64,000 nt of DNA, from NCBI GenBank assembly GCA_013399695.1, contig VXAU01002071.1, positions 814,424 through 878,423 on the forward strand, written 5' to 3'. The notes below the pieces were generated by a model. It was not told the origin of the DNA and made no database searches. It saw only the letters and a program-made list of their open reading frames with translations. The DNA comes from Formicarius rufipectus (taxonomy: Eukaryota > Chordata > Aves > Passeriformes > Formicariidae). Made by a program: the position numbers and the translations under genes. The first letter of the stretch is position 1; each line of letters starts with the position of its first letter. Below, in pieces: positions 1 to 11,399 of the stretch.

Positions 1-504
1 AATACGGACATTCAGGGAATGCCTCTGCTGCATTTCAGGGAGAAAAAGGATCAGAGCTTTTTAAATAGTGTTTCCTCCTTTGCCTGCCCCTCACTGTCCC
101 CCTTCTCCTTGCACAAGGTGATGCACACCCAGCCCTCCCTGCTGATTGCTGGGGTTCAGAGGTCTGCTCTCTTCCAAATCCTGGGTGAATCTTCATCCAA
201 AACACCTCCCTCCCAGCCCCATTGCTCAAGAAAGGGTCATAAAAGCAACTCTCCCCTTCCCTGGGAGACAAGGTCTGCCAGGAAAAGGCAAGCACAGGTG
301 CAAGGGTTTGGTTGCAACACCAGGACAAGGTCTTGACTCCTGTTTCCCTGAAGCAGAGCCTCCAGCACTGTGCCCACCACGACTCCCACCCTCCTGCTCA
401 CATCTCTACTGCAGGTGCCATGGGAGCCCTGGGGCAACACAGGGGAAAGGCCCAGGTCTTAAAGGTCAGGAGAGGAGGGCATCACCTCCTGCCCTGAAAT
501 CTGC

Positions 505-775
505 ATGGCGTGGGCATGGGCAGGGTGGCTGCAGTGGCAGGCCCTGTGGTGCCAGGTGTTGCTGTGCCAGAAGTTGTGAGGGCAGGTATTTCACTGCCAG
601 GCTCTGCAGTTGTGGATGCTGCAGTGGCAGGTATTTCAGTGGCAGGCAGGCTCTTCAATGGCAGATATTTCAGTGCCAGACTCTGCCATGGCAGATGTTT
701 CAGTGCCAGGCTCTGCAGTGACAGGCATTTCAGTGCCAGGCTCTGCAGTTCTGGATGCTGCACTGGCAGGTGCTC
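505..775. repeat. Minisatellite, 15/30-bp unit
   Basis: Imperfect tandem copies of a unit built from CAGTGCCAGGCTCTG and a related half-unit containing GGCAGATATTTCAGTG or GGCAGGTATTTCAGTG. Units alternate at roughly 15 and 30 bp. The frames that stay open across it are repeat by-products, not a protein. Confidence 0.8.
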
Positions 776-3739
776 CCCTCAACTGAACCCTACCTCACCC
801 TCTTGCCACACACCCACTTCCCTCTCTCTTTCATGCCTCTTGTGTCCAGCTGGCCTCAGAAAGTGCCCAGGCAGGAGGAAAAGGAGGTTTCTGCTGTCAG
901 TCACTCACTCAGTCAGTCTCTCAGTCAGGTCAGGGATTTGAGAAGGATGTTGTATAAGTCACCTCTGCCATCAGCCCGGCAGATCCACCCCTGAGCTCCC
1001 GAGTTGTTCACTCCCTTCCTGGCATCAGGCACGTGCCAGGACTGGGTCCAGCTGATGGACTCACCACCAAGGGACCCCTGGCACGTTCATTCAGGTTAGA
1101 GTCCTCCCCTGGGCCACCTGGGCACAATTGTTTTGCTCACACTTGGATCCCTTTCGTTTTGTTGTGCCTTTGGCTCTGGGTGGCCACAGAGCTCTGCAAA
1201 GGAACTGGTCCAGGAAGAAAACACCTCGCAGTGGGAAAGCCAGACCTGCCACCCCTGGCACGAGTATATTGGTAAAAACATCTTCCCTAATAATCTGGGG
1301 AGGGGGAAGAGGCAGAAACAGGGAAGCAGTGATTGCATTCGGGGGTCTGATGCCATGCCCTGCACACACAGAACATTTGTCCCTGGGGTTTAACCTTTTC
1401 TTAACCTTTGACTGTTGGAATAGAAAAGGCTGATGCCAGGAGAGCATATAAATCAGTCATGAAAGATATCCAATCCCCAAAACAGCTTTAAGCCTCAGAA
1501 AAGGCAAAATGCCAGAATCCATAAAGTTCAGTCAAGACTTAGCTGTTCCAGTCGATTTTCTGTTAGGAACCATCACGATGGCAGGTGGAATAAAAGCCAG
1601 AGGGAGAAGCAGAGTGAGAAGGGGGGAGAGGGGTGCCAGGAGGTGCTGCTGGGCCCTGACACACCTTGGGGAAGCACAGAGGGGGGTTTGTGCCACAATG
1701 CAGGGCCGGGAGGAGACATCCCTGCTTCCCTCCAGCTCCTGCCTCCCCTCCCATAGCATCCCCCTCGGCATCTGCCATCCCATTCCTCCGCTCCTGCACT
1801 TCTGCCACGGAGCAGCCAGGCACTAAATCACTGTTTTCTTTCTGCTCAGATTAAATATTTGGAGTGTTAAATAGGTGATTTCCATAAGGCAGATGGCCCT
1901 TTTCTGGTCGTGAGTGACCCAGCCCAGCTCAGGCACCGGGCAGGAGCTGCGCTCTTGTGCTGCCGGCGCTGGGCCGGTGCCAATGTTTGATGTACCACTT
2001 CACACGAGTTTCTAACCAAACTAGCTCTCTGCTTGGTAACCAGAATAATAAAATCTGCAGCCATCTGCCAGCTACTGAAGGTGAAGCCAAAGGGTTTGGC
2101 TTGAAGGGCGTCTATGAAGTAAAATGTTTATATTCAGCTGCTCGGCTCCTGCGTTTTGTAATGCAATTGTGAGTGAGCAAAGGCTGCGGGCACAGGGGCT
2201 CTGCCCTGCACTGATACCAGGCTGCCAGAGCCCCCACTGGGTCCACTTTTGCTGGGATTTGTTTGATTAACCCACTTGTTCCCAACCCCACCCCAGCTCT
2301 CCACTACTTCTGTGGCTGCATCCAGCGCCGGAGCTTTCCGAGGAAGGGCTGGGCTGGGGTGAGGCAGTGGGCACAACGCCTGGGCTGCTGCACTTTGGGG
2401 TGTCAACAGAGCCCCTCACAGCCCCCCAAAAGCCACCAGCCCCCCAAAAGCCACCAGCTCCCCTGCCTGGAGTCCCCTGGGCTGTCACCTTGCTGAGTAA
2501 GGTGACAGAGCCGTGCTGGGATGGGTTCCTTGGCAGGCAGAGAGCAGAGCCTGATCTCACCAGCACCTCAGCCTGTCCCCTGGGGAGTGGTGTGTCCATC
2601 CTCCCTTCCCTCAGCATTCAGAGCAGTTGGGATGGGGAGGAGACAAGGTTAGGAAGGGCATTTAAAAGGAGAAGTGAGACTTGGTTGTCCCTCACTGCCA
2701 ACATGCCTCTATGACAGACCTTGCCCTCTGCCTTTCAAGAGCAGGTGAGCGACGCAAATTCAAAGAAATTCAAAAGTTTGGAGGCTGCAGCATTCCTGCA
2801 GGGCCTGCAAACGCTGATCCAGATGCCTGCTGAGAGCTCCCTCCTTCACAGGCTCCTCTGATCCTGTGGATTTGCTCTCGGAGAAGGAAAAACCCCTCTC
2901 GGGTCAGTCTGTCCATCCCGCCCCAGAGGGAGAGGATGGGACAGCATTTCTGTGCTGGGAATATCTGACCTGGGGCAGAAATACTGGGTCACCAGCAACA
3001 AATGTCACTCCAAGGACTTATCTTCAAGGAAAAGAAGGACAGGTGCCCAGCTCCAGGTTTCAGCCTGCTTACAAATAAGGTGTGGACAAACTTTATCAGG
3101 GCAGAGCAGAAAACATCCCAGTTGCATGAATTTCCACCGTGGAGAAATCACGAGGTGATATTTCCTCTTGGTTAGATAAGAAGGAGCCTTCCAAACTGGA
3201 CCCAAACATCCCATGAGATGGCTCTGGGAGGAGCTGGAGACCCTGCACCCAGTCTGACAGGTCTCAGCCAGGGAACACTTCTCATCCCTGACTTCAAAAT
3301 TCCCTCCTAGGCTGATTTTGTGCCCACAGCCAACCCTCCGTGCTCCAGGACCCCTTGTGCAGCCAAGACCCCTTTCCTAGGTAATATTCCTGTGCACAGC
3401 AAGCGTTCCTCAACCACTGCCAGCAGGCTCTGGGCTCCACATCCCTTCCCACCATGCCTGGATGTGCAACACCTGATTTGGGCTGCAGCATCCTCAGGGC
3501 AGGGACCACTTTACATAGTCCCACGCACAGAAAGTCCTGGCTCTTAACAAGGACCCCGAAACTGAGGATCTCTCATCAGGGTTGCCTCTCCTATACCAGG
3601 CAGACAGACCCCTGCACAGATCTCAGCAGGAACCAGACAGCAGAAGATGGCAGGATTTATTCTAGCAATAATTAATTCACGTATTTGGCTCCTCCAGCCT
3701 CTCTTCATAAATCAAGCTGCTGGATCACTGGTGTTGCTA

Positions 3740-4680
3740 ATTCCTGAGTAAATCCGCCGCCGTAAATCCCCTTTGCGGGAAAGAAGGGAGGAAAAGAGAA
3801 GGAGGGGGAAGAAGAAAAAGAAGTGCCAGTTCTCCAAATACTGCCACTCACACCCAGTGGCGGTGCAAGCGGAGTGTAAACCCCCCACGCCCACCCCAGA
3901 CAAAGAGCCCGATTGTTGGAGGGGGTTACCGGCGATCCTGCGGGGGCAGCTGCAGATGTGGCAGGAGAGCTGCTCCCAACGAGGTGTGCGGAGCTCTGCG
4001 CTCAAAGAAGCCAGTGAGTCATTTATAAATCACCTCAGTCAAGGGGACCGAGGGTTGTGCTCGGCGCCTGATTGGCTTGGGGAGGTAATTGCCAGCCTGT
4101 ACACCCGGGCTAAGCCCAGCAGATAGCCAGAGGAGATAAGCGGAGATCTGAAGAGGCAGAAGAGCTTTTGGGATGTCCCCCCTCACCCCACCCTTCCCCG
4201 CTCCGACCTGGGCCGTTTGATCCCCCTGCGCTTTGGGTGACAATGGCCCATATTGACTGTCACCCCAGACCCCCTCCCTCGCCTGCCCCGGCCCGGGGGC
4301 AGCAGAAGATGCTGCTGTCGGTCCTGGTGGGCAGCATCTCCCCACCCTTTGAGCTCCGGCCGACTCTCCGCCCCCGGCGCGGACAATGGGGCGCTTTGTG
4401 GCAGCGCCAGCCCCCTCCGCTCGGGCTTTGAAGATGCGATTGGCAGAGGGGGGAAAAAACAGCGTCTTTCTCATCACCGGGTTCAAAGGCACGGAGAAGG
4501 GTGGGAAGGGGAGGCAAAGCCCCGCTCGCCTGCCCAGGAGGGAGGGCGCAGGCTGCGCAGGGAAGGGCTGACAGCTCTCCGAAGAGCCGGGATGCGCTTA
4601 TCTGTCATCAGCCTCGCAGGCACGGTCCGCGGGGCAGCAGCCACGCCTCGCCACGGGCTCCTCTGCACAAGAGTTTGACA
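3740..4680. promoter_or_regulatory. CpG-rich candidate regulatory block
   Basis: A local rise in CpG content relative to the flanks, with recognisable factor sites: TGAGTCA (AP-1) at about 4,014-4,020, ATTGGC (inverted CCAAT) near 4,070 and two GATA-type motifs (AGATAGC, AGATAAG) near 4,122-4,140. No start exon or splice donor tied to a coding exon is evident. It could be a distal enhancer or the promoter of an unannotated transcript. The call rests on composition and motifs only. Confidence 0.3.
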
Positions 4681-7600
4681 AGTTCTTCGGGTGCCCTCGG
4701 CAGCGGACGGGGATGGAGAGGGGAGGTGCCGGCAGGGGCCGGTCGGGAGATGCAAACCCGAGTCACCCCTTGAGGTCCTGCTTGATGTCCCGGCTCGGGG
4801 AGCTGGCGGTGTCCTGGAAGAGGCGGCGTTTCGGACTGGGGAAGATGCTGTGTGCGGAGAGCGGCGCTGGGGGGACAGTGCTCATCCCCTCCTGGCACCG
4901 TGTGCCCACCCCACGGTGGCACCGCTGCGCCGAGCTGGGCTCCGGGTCTTCTTTCTTCTCCTCCCAGGGAAATTAGAGGGTGCAGGAGTCAGGTCCTGCT
5001 CCGGATGCCACAGAGGGACAGGGCACATCAGCAGAGGAGGTCACCAGAGGAATTGGCCACCAAACACCAGGGGGTTGTTTGCTGTGGAAGGATTGATCGT
5101 CCGTGTTCCCGTTGTCCCCAAGGGCAGCTTGGCACGAGGTGTTGGTGGGGATGGCTCTGCCGTGCCCGCCCTGTGTCACCCACCCCGGCGGGGTATGCTG
5201 CCACCTGTGTGTGTGTGGAAAATGCTGGGAAAAGGGAGCAGGGAGAGAGAAGGCAGGGCAGGGAGCACACGGCTGGAGTGGGAGGAAGGCAGAAGGCAGC
5301 AGAGTGTGGCCTTTGCTCGCTACCAGAGGCTGGCAGAGTGGAAATCCCTGGTACCCTGGGCATGCTCGAGGCATCAGCATTTACTGCCAGGAAACCTCAT
5401 CTTCCACAGATCACTCACTGTGCCCAGAGCATGCCAGAGGAACACCCTGCCAGAGGGTGCCAGAGGGACGGGGGCTAATTCATTGCTATCTGACAGACAG
5501 AGGTAATAATTGCCAGCAGTTATCCTGTAAATATCATTAATAACTCATATCGACTGTTGTTTTCTTCTTCTCTCTCTTTTTTTTTTTTTAAGGGGCAGCC
5601 TGATACGTGTGAAGCCCTTTGAAATGGAAACACCTGACACGGCAACAGGAGCTGCCCTCGAGTGGTCACTGTGGTCCCTGTCAGGGGGGAAATCCAGGGA
5701 AAACAGAACTCCAGCACTCACAGTCCCAGGCACAGGGATCCTGCTCACAAGGAAAGCATGGAAAGGGGAAACAGCATCTCTTCTGCAGGATGCTAAACTG
5801 CCAGGATGAAGCTAATCAATGGCCAGGATTAATTACCAATAATGCCAATGCTGAAAGGTATATTTTTTGCCATCACTGAACTGGCACTTTTGCTATCAAA
5901 GCTCCACCAAGGAAGAATTCTTTTTTCCCCACACTTTCCCAAACTCACATCCCAGTGTGGAGCTGGAGAAGTGGCCGTGGGCAAGTAAATGACCTGTTTG
6001 AGATGAATATCTGAGCTTGGAATAGGACCCCAGCCCCCTGAATTTCAGCTTCCACTCTAATCCCCAGCCATCTGCCTTTGGAAAAGAGAAGCTGCCAAGC
6101 AGAGAGGATGTACAGCCAGCCTGTGCATCCAGAGGGGACTTGTCTCACCTTGGGGACCAGCCCAGCTCTGAGCTCTGGGAGCAACCTCAGCTCCATTTCA
6201 GTCCAGCTGGGATGAAAGTTAAAATTCCAAATCTGGCTTCCTGCACAAGTGAAACGGGCACAACTGGTGCTCCTCACCCTCTGAGCTGCTCTCTGCATCA
6301 GGCCCTGGGCAGGTATGTTGTGTAGGGCCCAGTAAGGTCAGCAGTGGGGTATCAGGTCTGTGGGAACGCCACAGATCCCTGGCACAGACAGTAAAATGCA
6401 GTTACACTGGGATACAGAACCAATCCAGTCCAAGCTGTGCAGTTGCTGGGACTTGGACTGGGATCCTGGCAAGGATGGAGTCCAGCTGGTTGGATCCTTG
6501 CCCACCCAGCATTGGCAAAACCCAAGGAAGTTCTCAATTCCGTGCAAGGCAATTTGCCCCCAGGAATGACCAGCCATTTGTCCTTCAGGCTCTGTCCTCT
6601 CCAAATCCAGCTGTCCCTCCCACATAGACAGACCCACCACTCCTTCCTGCTCCTTGTGGGAGGACCTGCTATTCCAAAATCCTGGTGGATGTGATCAGGG
6701 CACAGCAAAGTCTTTGCCCTATGGAGAACCCAGCCCTGTGTTGCCACTGATGGGCCTTGGTCACTTCTTGCACGGGAGGGGCAGTCCTGGTCAAATTCCA
6801 TTTGCAGTAACTATAACTTGGATTCTGCCTCTCTCTGCTTCTGCCAAACTCACCACGTGTGGCAGGAGGTGTGTCCACCAACAGACCAGGTGGGATGATG
6901 TGCAGGTCATGGATGTGTGTCTGGGAAGCACTGGGATGTCTGGGAAGCACCAGGACATGGAAAGACACCTGCAGAGACTTCCCCAAGTGTGCTGGGGAGC
7001 CCGGGGTGCACAGAGTGCTGAGCTGTTAATCTTCTGGGCAGATAGCAGCATTCCATGTGCTGGAATGTGTGGATTTATTTGGAGGTGATTAATATTAGCA
7101 GATATATTGCACTTAATGAGGGCAATAATCCAGGGGTAATAATTCAGTGGAGCCGTGAGGCTGCTCTCAGCAGGGAGGGGCAGCACGTGCCCCGGGCTGG
7201 AACGGGCTAATTCCTGGGAGCTCTGCTGATAGTGGGAGCTGCAGGGAGCCTTCCTCACTCCCTCTTTCCCCCCCTCTGCCTCCTTCAGACCTGCAGCCAG
7301 AGCTGCTTCTTTTTTGGGTGGTTTTGCCAAGGAGACAGGGCTTGTACCAGAGTCGAGGACGGAGATGATGCAGATGGGGCAGGGCAGACAGCTATTATGG
7401 AGAGAATCTGGTGCTTCCAGGTGAGTCTGGGAGGTTCTGAAGTCGTTGAGATATGTTAGGAGGTTGCTCCACATGGCTGATGTGTCACCCAGCCTGTGAC
7501 ACCTGCACAGGGGGCGACTGAAGTCGGGTGGAATGTCCCTTCAGGAGCTCTTGGGATCAGTAGTGTCCCTCAGCCAGACGGGAAAGCAGAGATATGGGCT

Positions 7601-8960
7601 GCCAAAATCCCACGGGAATAAGGTGGCAGAGTGCTGGACACACCCAGTGCTGTGGGATGCTCTGGTCTGCCAGCTGAGAGCAGAGGGTGGGCAGGGGTTG
7701 GCACCCACCAGGGACCCACGGTGTCACCACACACAGCCCGGCTGCAGCCGGGAGGTTCCCAGGGCTGGTTATCACCCTCCTCGCCCAGGAATGCAGCTCC
7801 TGGACTCGGGCTGGATGCCACATTCCTGATGCCAGAGGTGGCTCCACGGTGCCAGGGCATGGAGACACAGCTCCCACCTGACAGGGAACCACCAACCTTC
7901 CCCTCTTCCCCGTGCGGACACGGGGTTGGTCTCCCCAGCTGGCACAGGGGCTGGCGGCTTGATCCGGGCAGGAATGAGGAACACGATGTGCTGGAGGGAG
8001 ACAGCAGATTATTTACAGCACCAAAACGAAGGGTGGAATGCAGAAAGGCATCGGCAGGTTCAGAGCTGCCCCCGGTGGCTCAGCAGCACGGGGGCGTTTC
8101 GTGCTGGTTAATGCCTGGTGTGAGCCGAGAGCTGAGGAGAAGCTCTGAGGCTTTGTGGGGTGTGTGCCAGGGGTGGGGGCATTGCTGTGGCACATCTGCT
8201 CAGGGCCTTTAGAGCCCTGTGGGAATATCTCCATCCTCCTGGTGGGACCGTGTCTTACCTGCAGAGGGATAACTCCTCGTGGGAGAGCCCCGGGCACAGC
8301 AGCAGGGCTGGCATGAGCACACCCTAACTCGAAGGCTTGGGGAGCAGGGCATGTTCTCTTGCATCCCCATCCGACTCAGATCTCTGCCTGGAGCACAGTA
8401 AGGACCTCCAGATCAATCCTCACCCCCCAGAAGACCCTGCCCAGCACGGGGGCAGCCCCTGGAGAGCCCCCTGGGGCAGCAGAAGGCTGTGTGACCTCGG
8501 CTGGCACCGGACAGTGCTCTCTGGACAGCCCTTGTCCCAGCTCCAGTCACCTTGAGCAAGGGCTCTTATCTTATTTGTGGAATAGGTGTAAGATATCTGC
8601 CTTCTCCAGAAGAACACGAGTGCTCAGCAAGGTCTGCCCAAGGCCCAGGAACACCAGCAATGCTCAGCAGCTCCTGGGTCTGGGGAGGGAGCAGCCCCAA
8701 AACATGCTGTCCATCATAAATTCCTGGCCTTGGAGCAGCCCCACAGCCTTGGGGTCCCCCAGCCCATGGGCTGCCATGTGGAATATCCTGCTTGCCTGGA
8801 ATCCGGGCTGGGGGCTGGCTCTGGGGGTGCCTCCCCCACCCCTCAAGGCTTTCTGCCCATTCTGAGTTAGGAGACTCTACCAAAATGGGCTTTTTTTTTT
8901 CCTTCAAGAATTGGATTCTAGTAAAGTGAGGTATTCCAATTAAAAACAAAAAACAAAAAA

Positions 8961-9109
8961 NNNNNNNNNNNNNNNNNNNNNNNNNNNNNNNNNNNNNNNN
9001 NNNNNNNNNNNNNNNNNNNNNNNNNNNNNNNNNNNNNNNNNNNNNNNNNNNNNNNNNNNNNNNNNNNNNNNNNNNNNNNNNNNNNNNNNNNNNNNNNNNN
9101 NNNNNNNNN
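8961..9109. other. Assembly gap, 149 N
   Basis: A run of 149 undetermined bases directly after an A-rich tract (repeated AAAAAC). Open frames crossing it are meaningless. The gap lies about 200 bp before a large minisatellite, consistent with repeat-driven assembly failure. Confidence 0.99.
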
Positions 9110-9307
9110 TTTCCACCAGAGTTTGTGCAGGCTGGGCAGGCAGGGAGGCTGTGGGGTGGGAGGGGGGAAAAGTGAACGTGGTCCCATCACAGTCCCTGCT
9201 GCTGCTATGTGGCCTTGGGCAACTCATTAAGGCCCAAATGCTCCAACCTCAGCGATGGGAGATAAGCAGTGAAATAAACCATCTCATTGTTCGGGGCTCC
9301 GGGGTCA

Positions 9308-10092
9308 GTGCCTGCACGAGTGCTCAGAGCCTGCACAAGTGCTCAGTGCCTGCAGAAATGTTCAGTGCCTGCACAAGGGTTCGGTGCCTGCACAAGTGCT
9401 CAGTGGCTGCAGAAGTGTTCAGTGCCTCCAAAAGTTCTCAGTGCCTCCAAAAGTTCTCAGTGCCTCCAAAAGTTCTCAGTGCCTGCACAAGTGCTCAGAG
9501 CCTGCACAAGGGTTCGGTGCGTGGACAAGTGCTCAGTGGCTGCAGAAGTGCTTGGTGCCTGCAGAAATGTTTGATGCCTGCAGAAATATTCAGTGCCTGT
9601 GCAAGTACTCAATGCCTGCAGAAGTGCTCAGTGCTTGTAGAAGAGTTCAGCGCCTGCAGAAGTGCTTGGTGCCTGCACAAGTGTTCAGTGGCTGCAGAAG
9701 CTGCTCAAAGCCTGCAGAAGAAGTGCTTGGTGCCTACAGAAATGTTCAGTGCCTGCACAAGTTCTCAATGCCTGCAAAAGAAGTGCTTGGTGCCTGCAGA
9801 AGTGCTGAGTGCCTGCAGAAATATTCAGTGACTGCAGAAGTGCTCAGTGCCTGCAGGAGAAGTGTTCAGAGCCTGCACAAGTGCTCAGTGCCTGCAAAAG
9901 AAATGTTTGGTGCCTGCAGAAATATTCAGTGGCTGCAGAAGTGCTCAGTGCCTGCACAAGTGGTCAGTGGCTGCAGAAGAAGTGCTTGGTGCCTGCAGAA
10001 ATGTTCAGTGGCTGCAGGAGAAGTGGTCAGTGGCTGCAGAAGTGCTCAGAGCCTGCACAAGGAGTGTTCAGAGCCTGCCCAAGTGCTCCGGT
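9308..10092. repeat. 19-bp minisatellite, about 40 units
   Basis: Tandem copies of a 19-bp unit of the form GTGCCTGCACAAGTGCTCA, with variants in which CACAAG becomes CAGAAG or CAAAAG and occasional 3-bp expansions (GAAGAA). Because 19 is not a multiple of three and stop codons are rare in the unit, long open frames appear in all three forward frames. They have the same Cys/Gln/Ser-rich composition and are not genes. Confidence 0.95.
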
Positions 10093-11027
10093 GTCTGACA
10101 GGAGGGCAACCCCACTGGAGCTCCTGTCGCCCCTGGGGTGAGATCAGGAGTCAGATGGGAGATGAAAGAGCCTTTTGGAGCAGTTTTAGGCAGGGTGTTG
10201 CTGTGGGTGGCACCGGGCCAGGAGCCAGCCCAGGTGCCCCCACGGGGTCGGTGGGCAATGGGCATTTAAAGCTAAATAAAGCCTTTTAGGCCCGAGGGAT
10301 GAAACGCCTGAGTGCAGCCTGGCAGGAAGGAGCAGAGTTCCCTGCTCTGAGCCTCAGCCAGGGCTTGAGGGAGGCTCCTTTGGTCCATGGGTGCCCTGCC
10401 TTCTGCCCAGCCACATCCCCAGGGATGCTGCTGGCCTCCTGCACACCTGGGGATGCTCGGCCAGGGCAGCAAGAAGAAGGATGTCTGCACTTTCCCCGTG
10501 GTCAGCACCAGTGGGTTGACCCAAAAAGCTGCAGATCAGCATTGTTTGTGTCTGTCTGTGCTCTGAGGAGCTGCTTATCCAGGCAGGACAGAGTCCAGCC
10601 CATCTCAAACTAAAATCAGGGGAATTTGGGGGCAGTGGGCTCCTCAGCAGGCAGCTGGTACCCATCAGCAGGAGGCTGGAGCTGCTCCTGTTCTCCAGCT
10701 GCACGTAACACCCAAACTCCCTGGTGAAGGTGATGCCCACCCCTGTGCCAAGGGTCACATCCACCCCGTGGGAGCACCACTGTGGCTCTGTCCTGCCAGA
10801 GCTGCTGCCTGGCCCCTCACGGGGAGCACTCCCACCCTGGTGAAACCAACCCTTCACAGATTTCTCCCAGTGCTTTTTGCTGCTTTTCTTCCTCCTCATG
10901 GCTCTGTCCCAATCACAGACCCTCTGCCCCTCTGCAGGGCTGGGCAAAAATGCACATTATGGCTCAAGTGAAGGATGCAAACCCCTTGGACCAGGACACT
11001 GCCCTGGCCGGTGGGACAGCAGTGCAT
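10093..11027. other. Intergenic, nothing recognised
   Basis: Unique sequence between two minisatellites. No exon, RNA gene or mobile element was recognised on either strand. Confidence 0.5.
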
Positions 11028-11398
11028 GCCTGTGCCAGGCTGGCTGGAACCAACTCCCTGTACCAGGCTGGCTAGAACCAAGCTGCCTGTGCCAGGCTGG
11101 CTAGAACCGATCTGGCTGTGCCAGGCTGGCTAGAACCAAGCTCCCTTTGCCAAGCTGCCTGTGCCAGGCTGGCTGGAAACAAGTTGCCTGTGCCACGCTG
11201 GCTGGAACTAAGTTCCCTGTGCCAGGCTGGTTGGAACCAAGCTCCTTTTGCCAAGCTGCCTGTGCCAGGCTGGCTGGAACCATCTCCCTGTGCCACGCTG
11301 GCTGGAACCAAGCTGCCTGTGCCAGGTTGGCTGGAACCAAGCTCCCTTTGCCAATCTCTATTTGCCAGGCTGGCTGGAACCAAGCTGCCTGTGCCAGG
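11028..11398. repeat. About 29-30-bp minisatellite
   Basis: About a dozen copies of a unit such as CCTGTGCCAGGCTGGCTGGA followed by ACCAAGCT. Some copies are extended by CCCTTTGCCAAG. Point differences between copies are common, so it is not a recent perfect expansion. Confidence 0.92.
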
Positions 11399-11399
11399 G

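Larger units (their letters stand above)
1..9304. other. Intergenic region, no gene recognised
   Basis: I see no exon with recognisable protein similarity on either strand. Open frames here are short, overlap in several frames and lack family motifs. The stretch contains a minisatellite near 0.5-0.8 kb, a CpG-rich block near 3.7-4.7 kb, a poly-T run near 5.58 kb, and a sequence gap at 8,961-9,109. A non-coding RNA cannot be excluded from sequence alone. Confidence 0.6.

Noticed and set aside
8918..9227. Open frames across the N run
   Set aside because: Most of the translated residues are undetermined.
9339..10289. 316-codon Cys/Gln-rich open frame
   Set aside because: Produced by a 19-bp tandem repeat, open in several frames, with no conserved domain.
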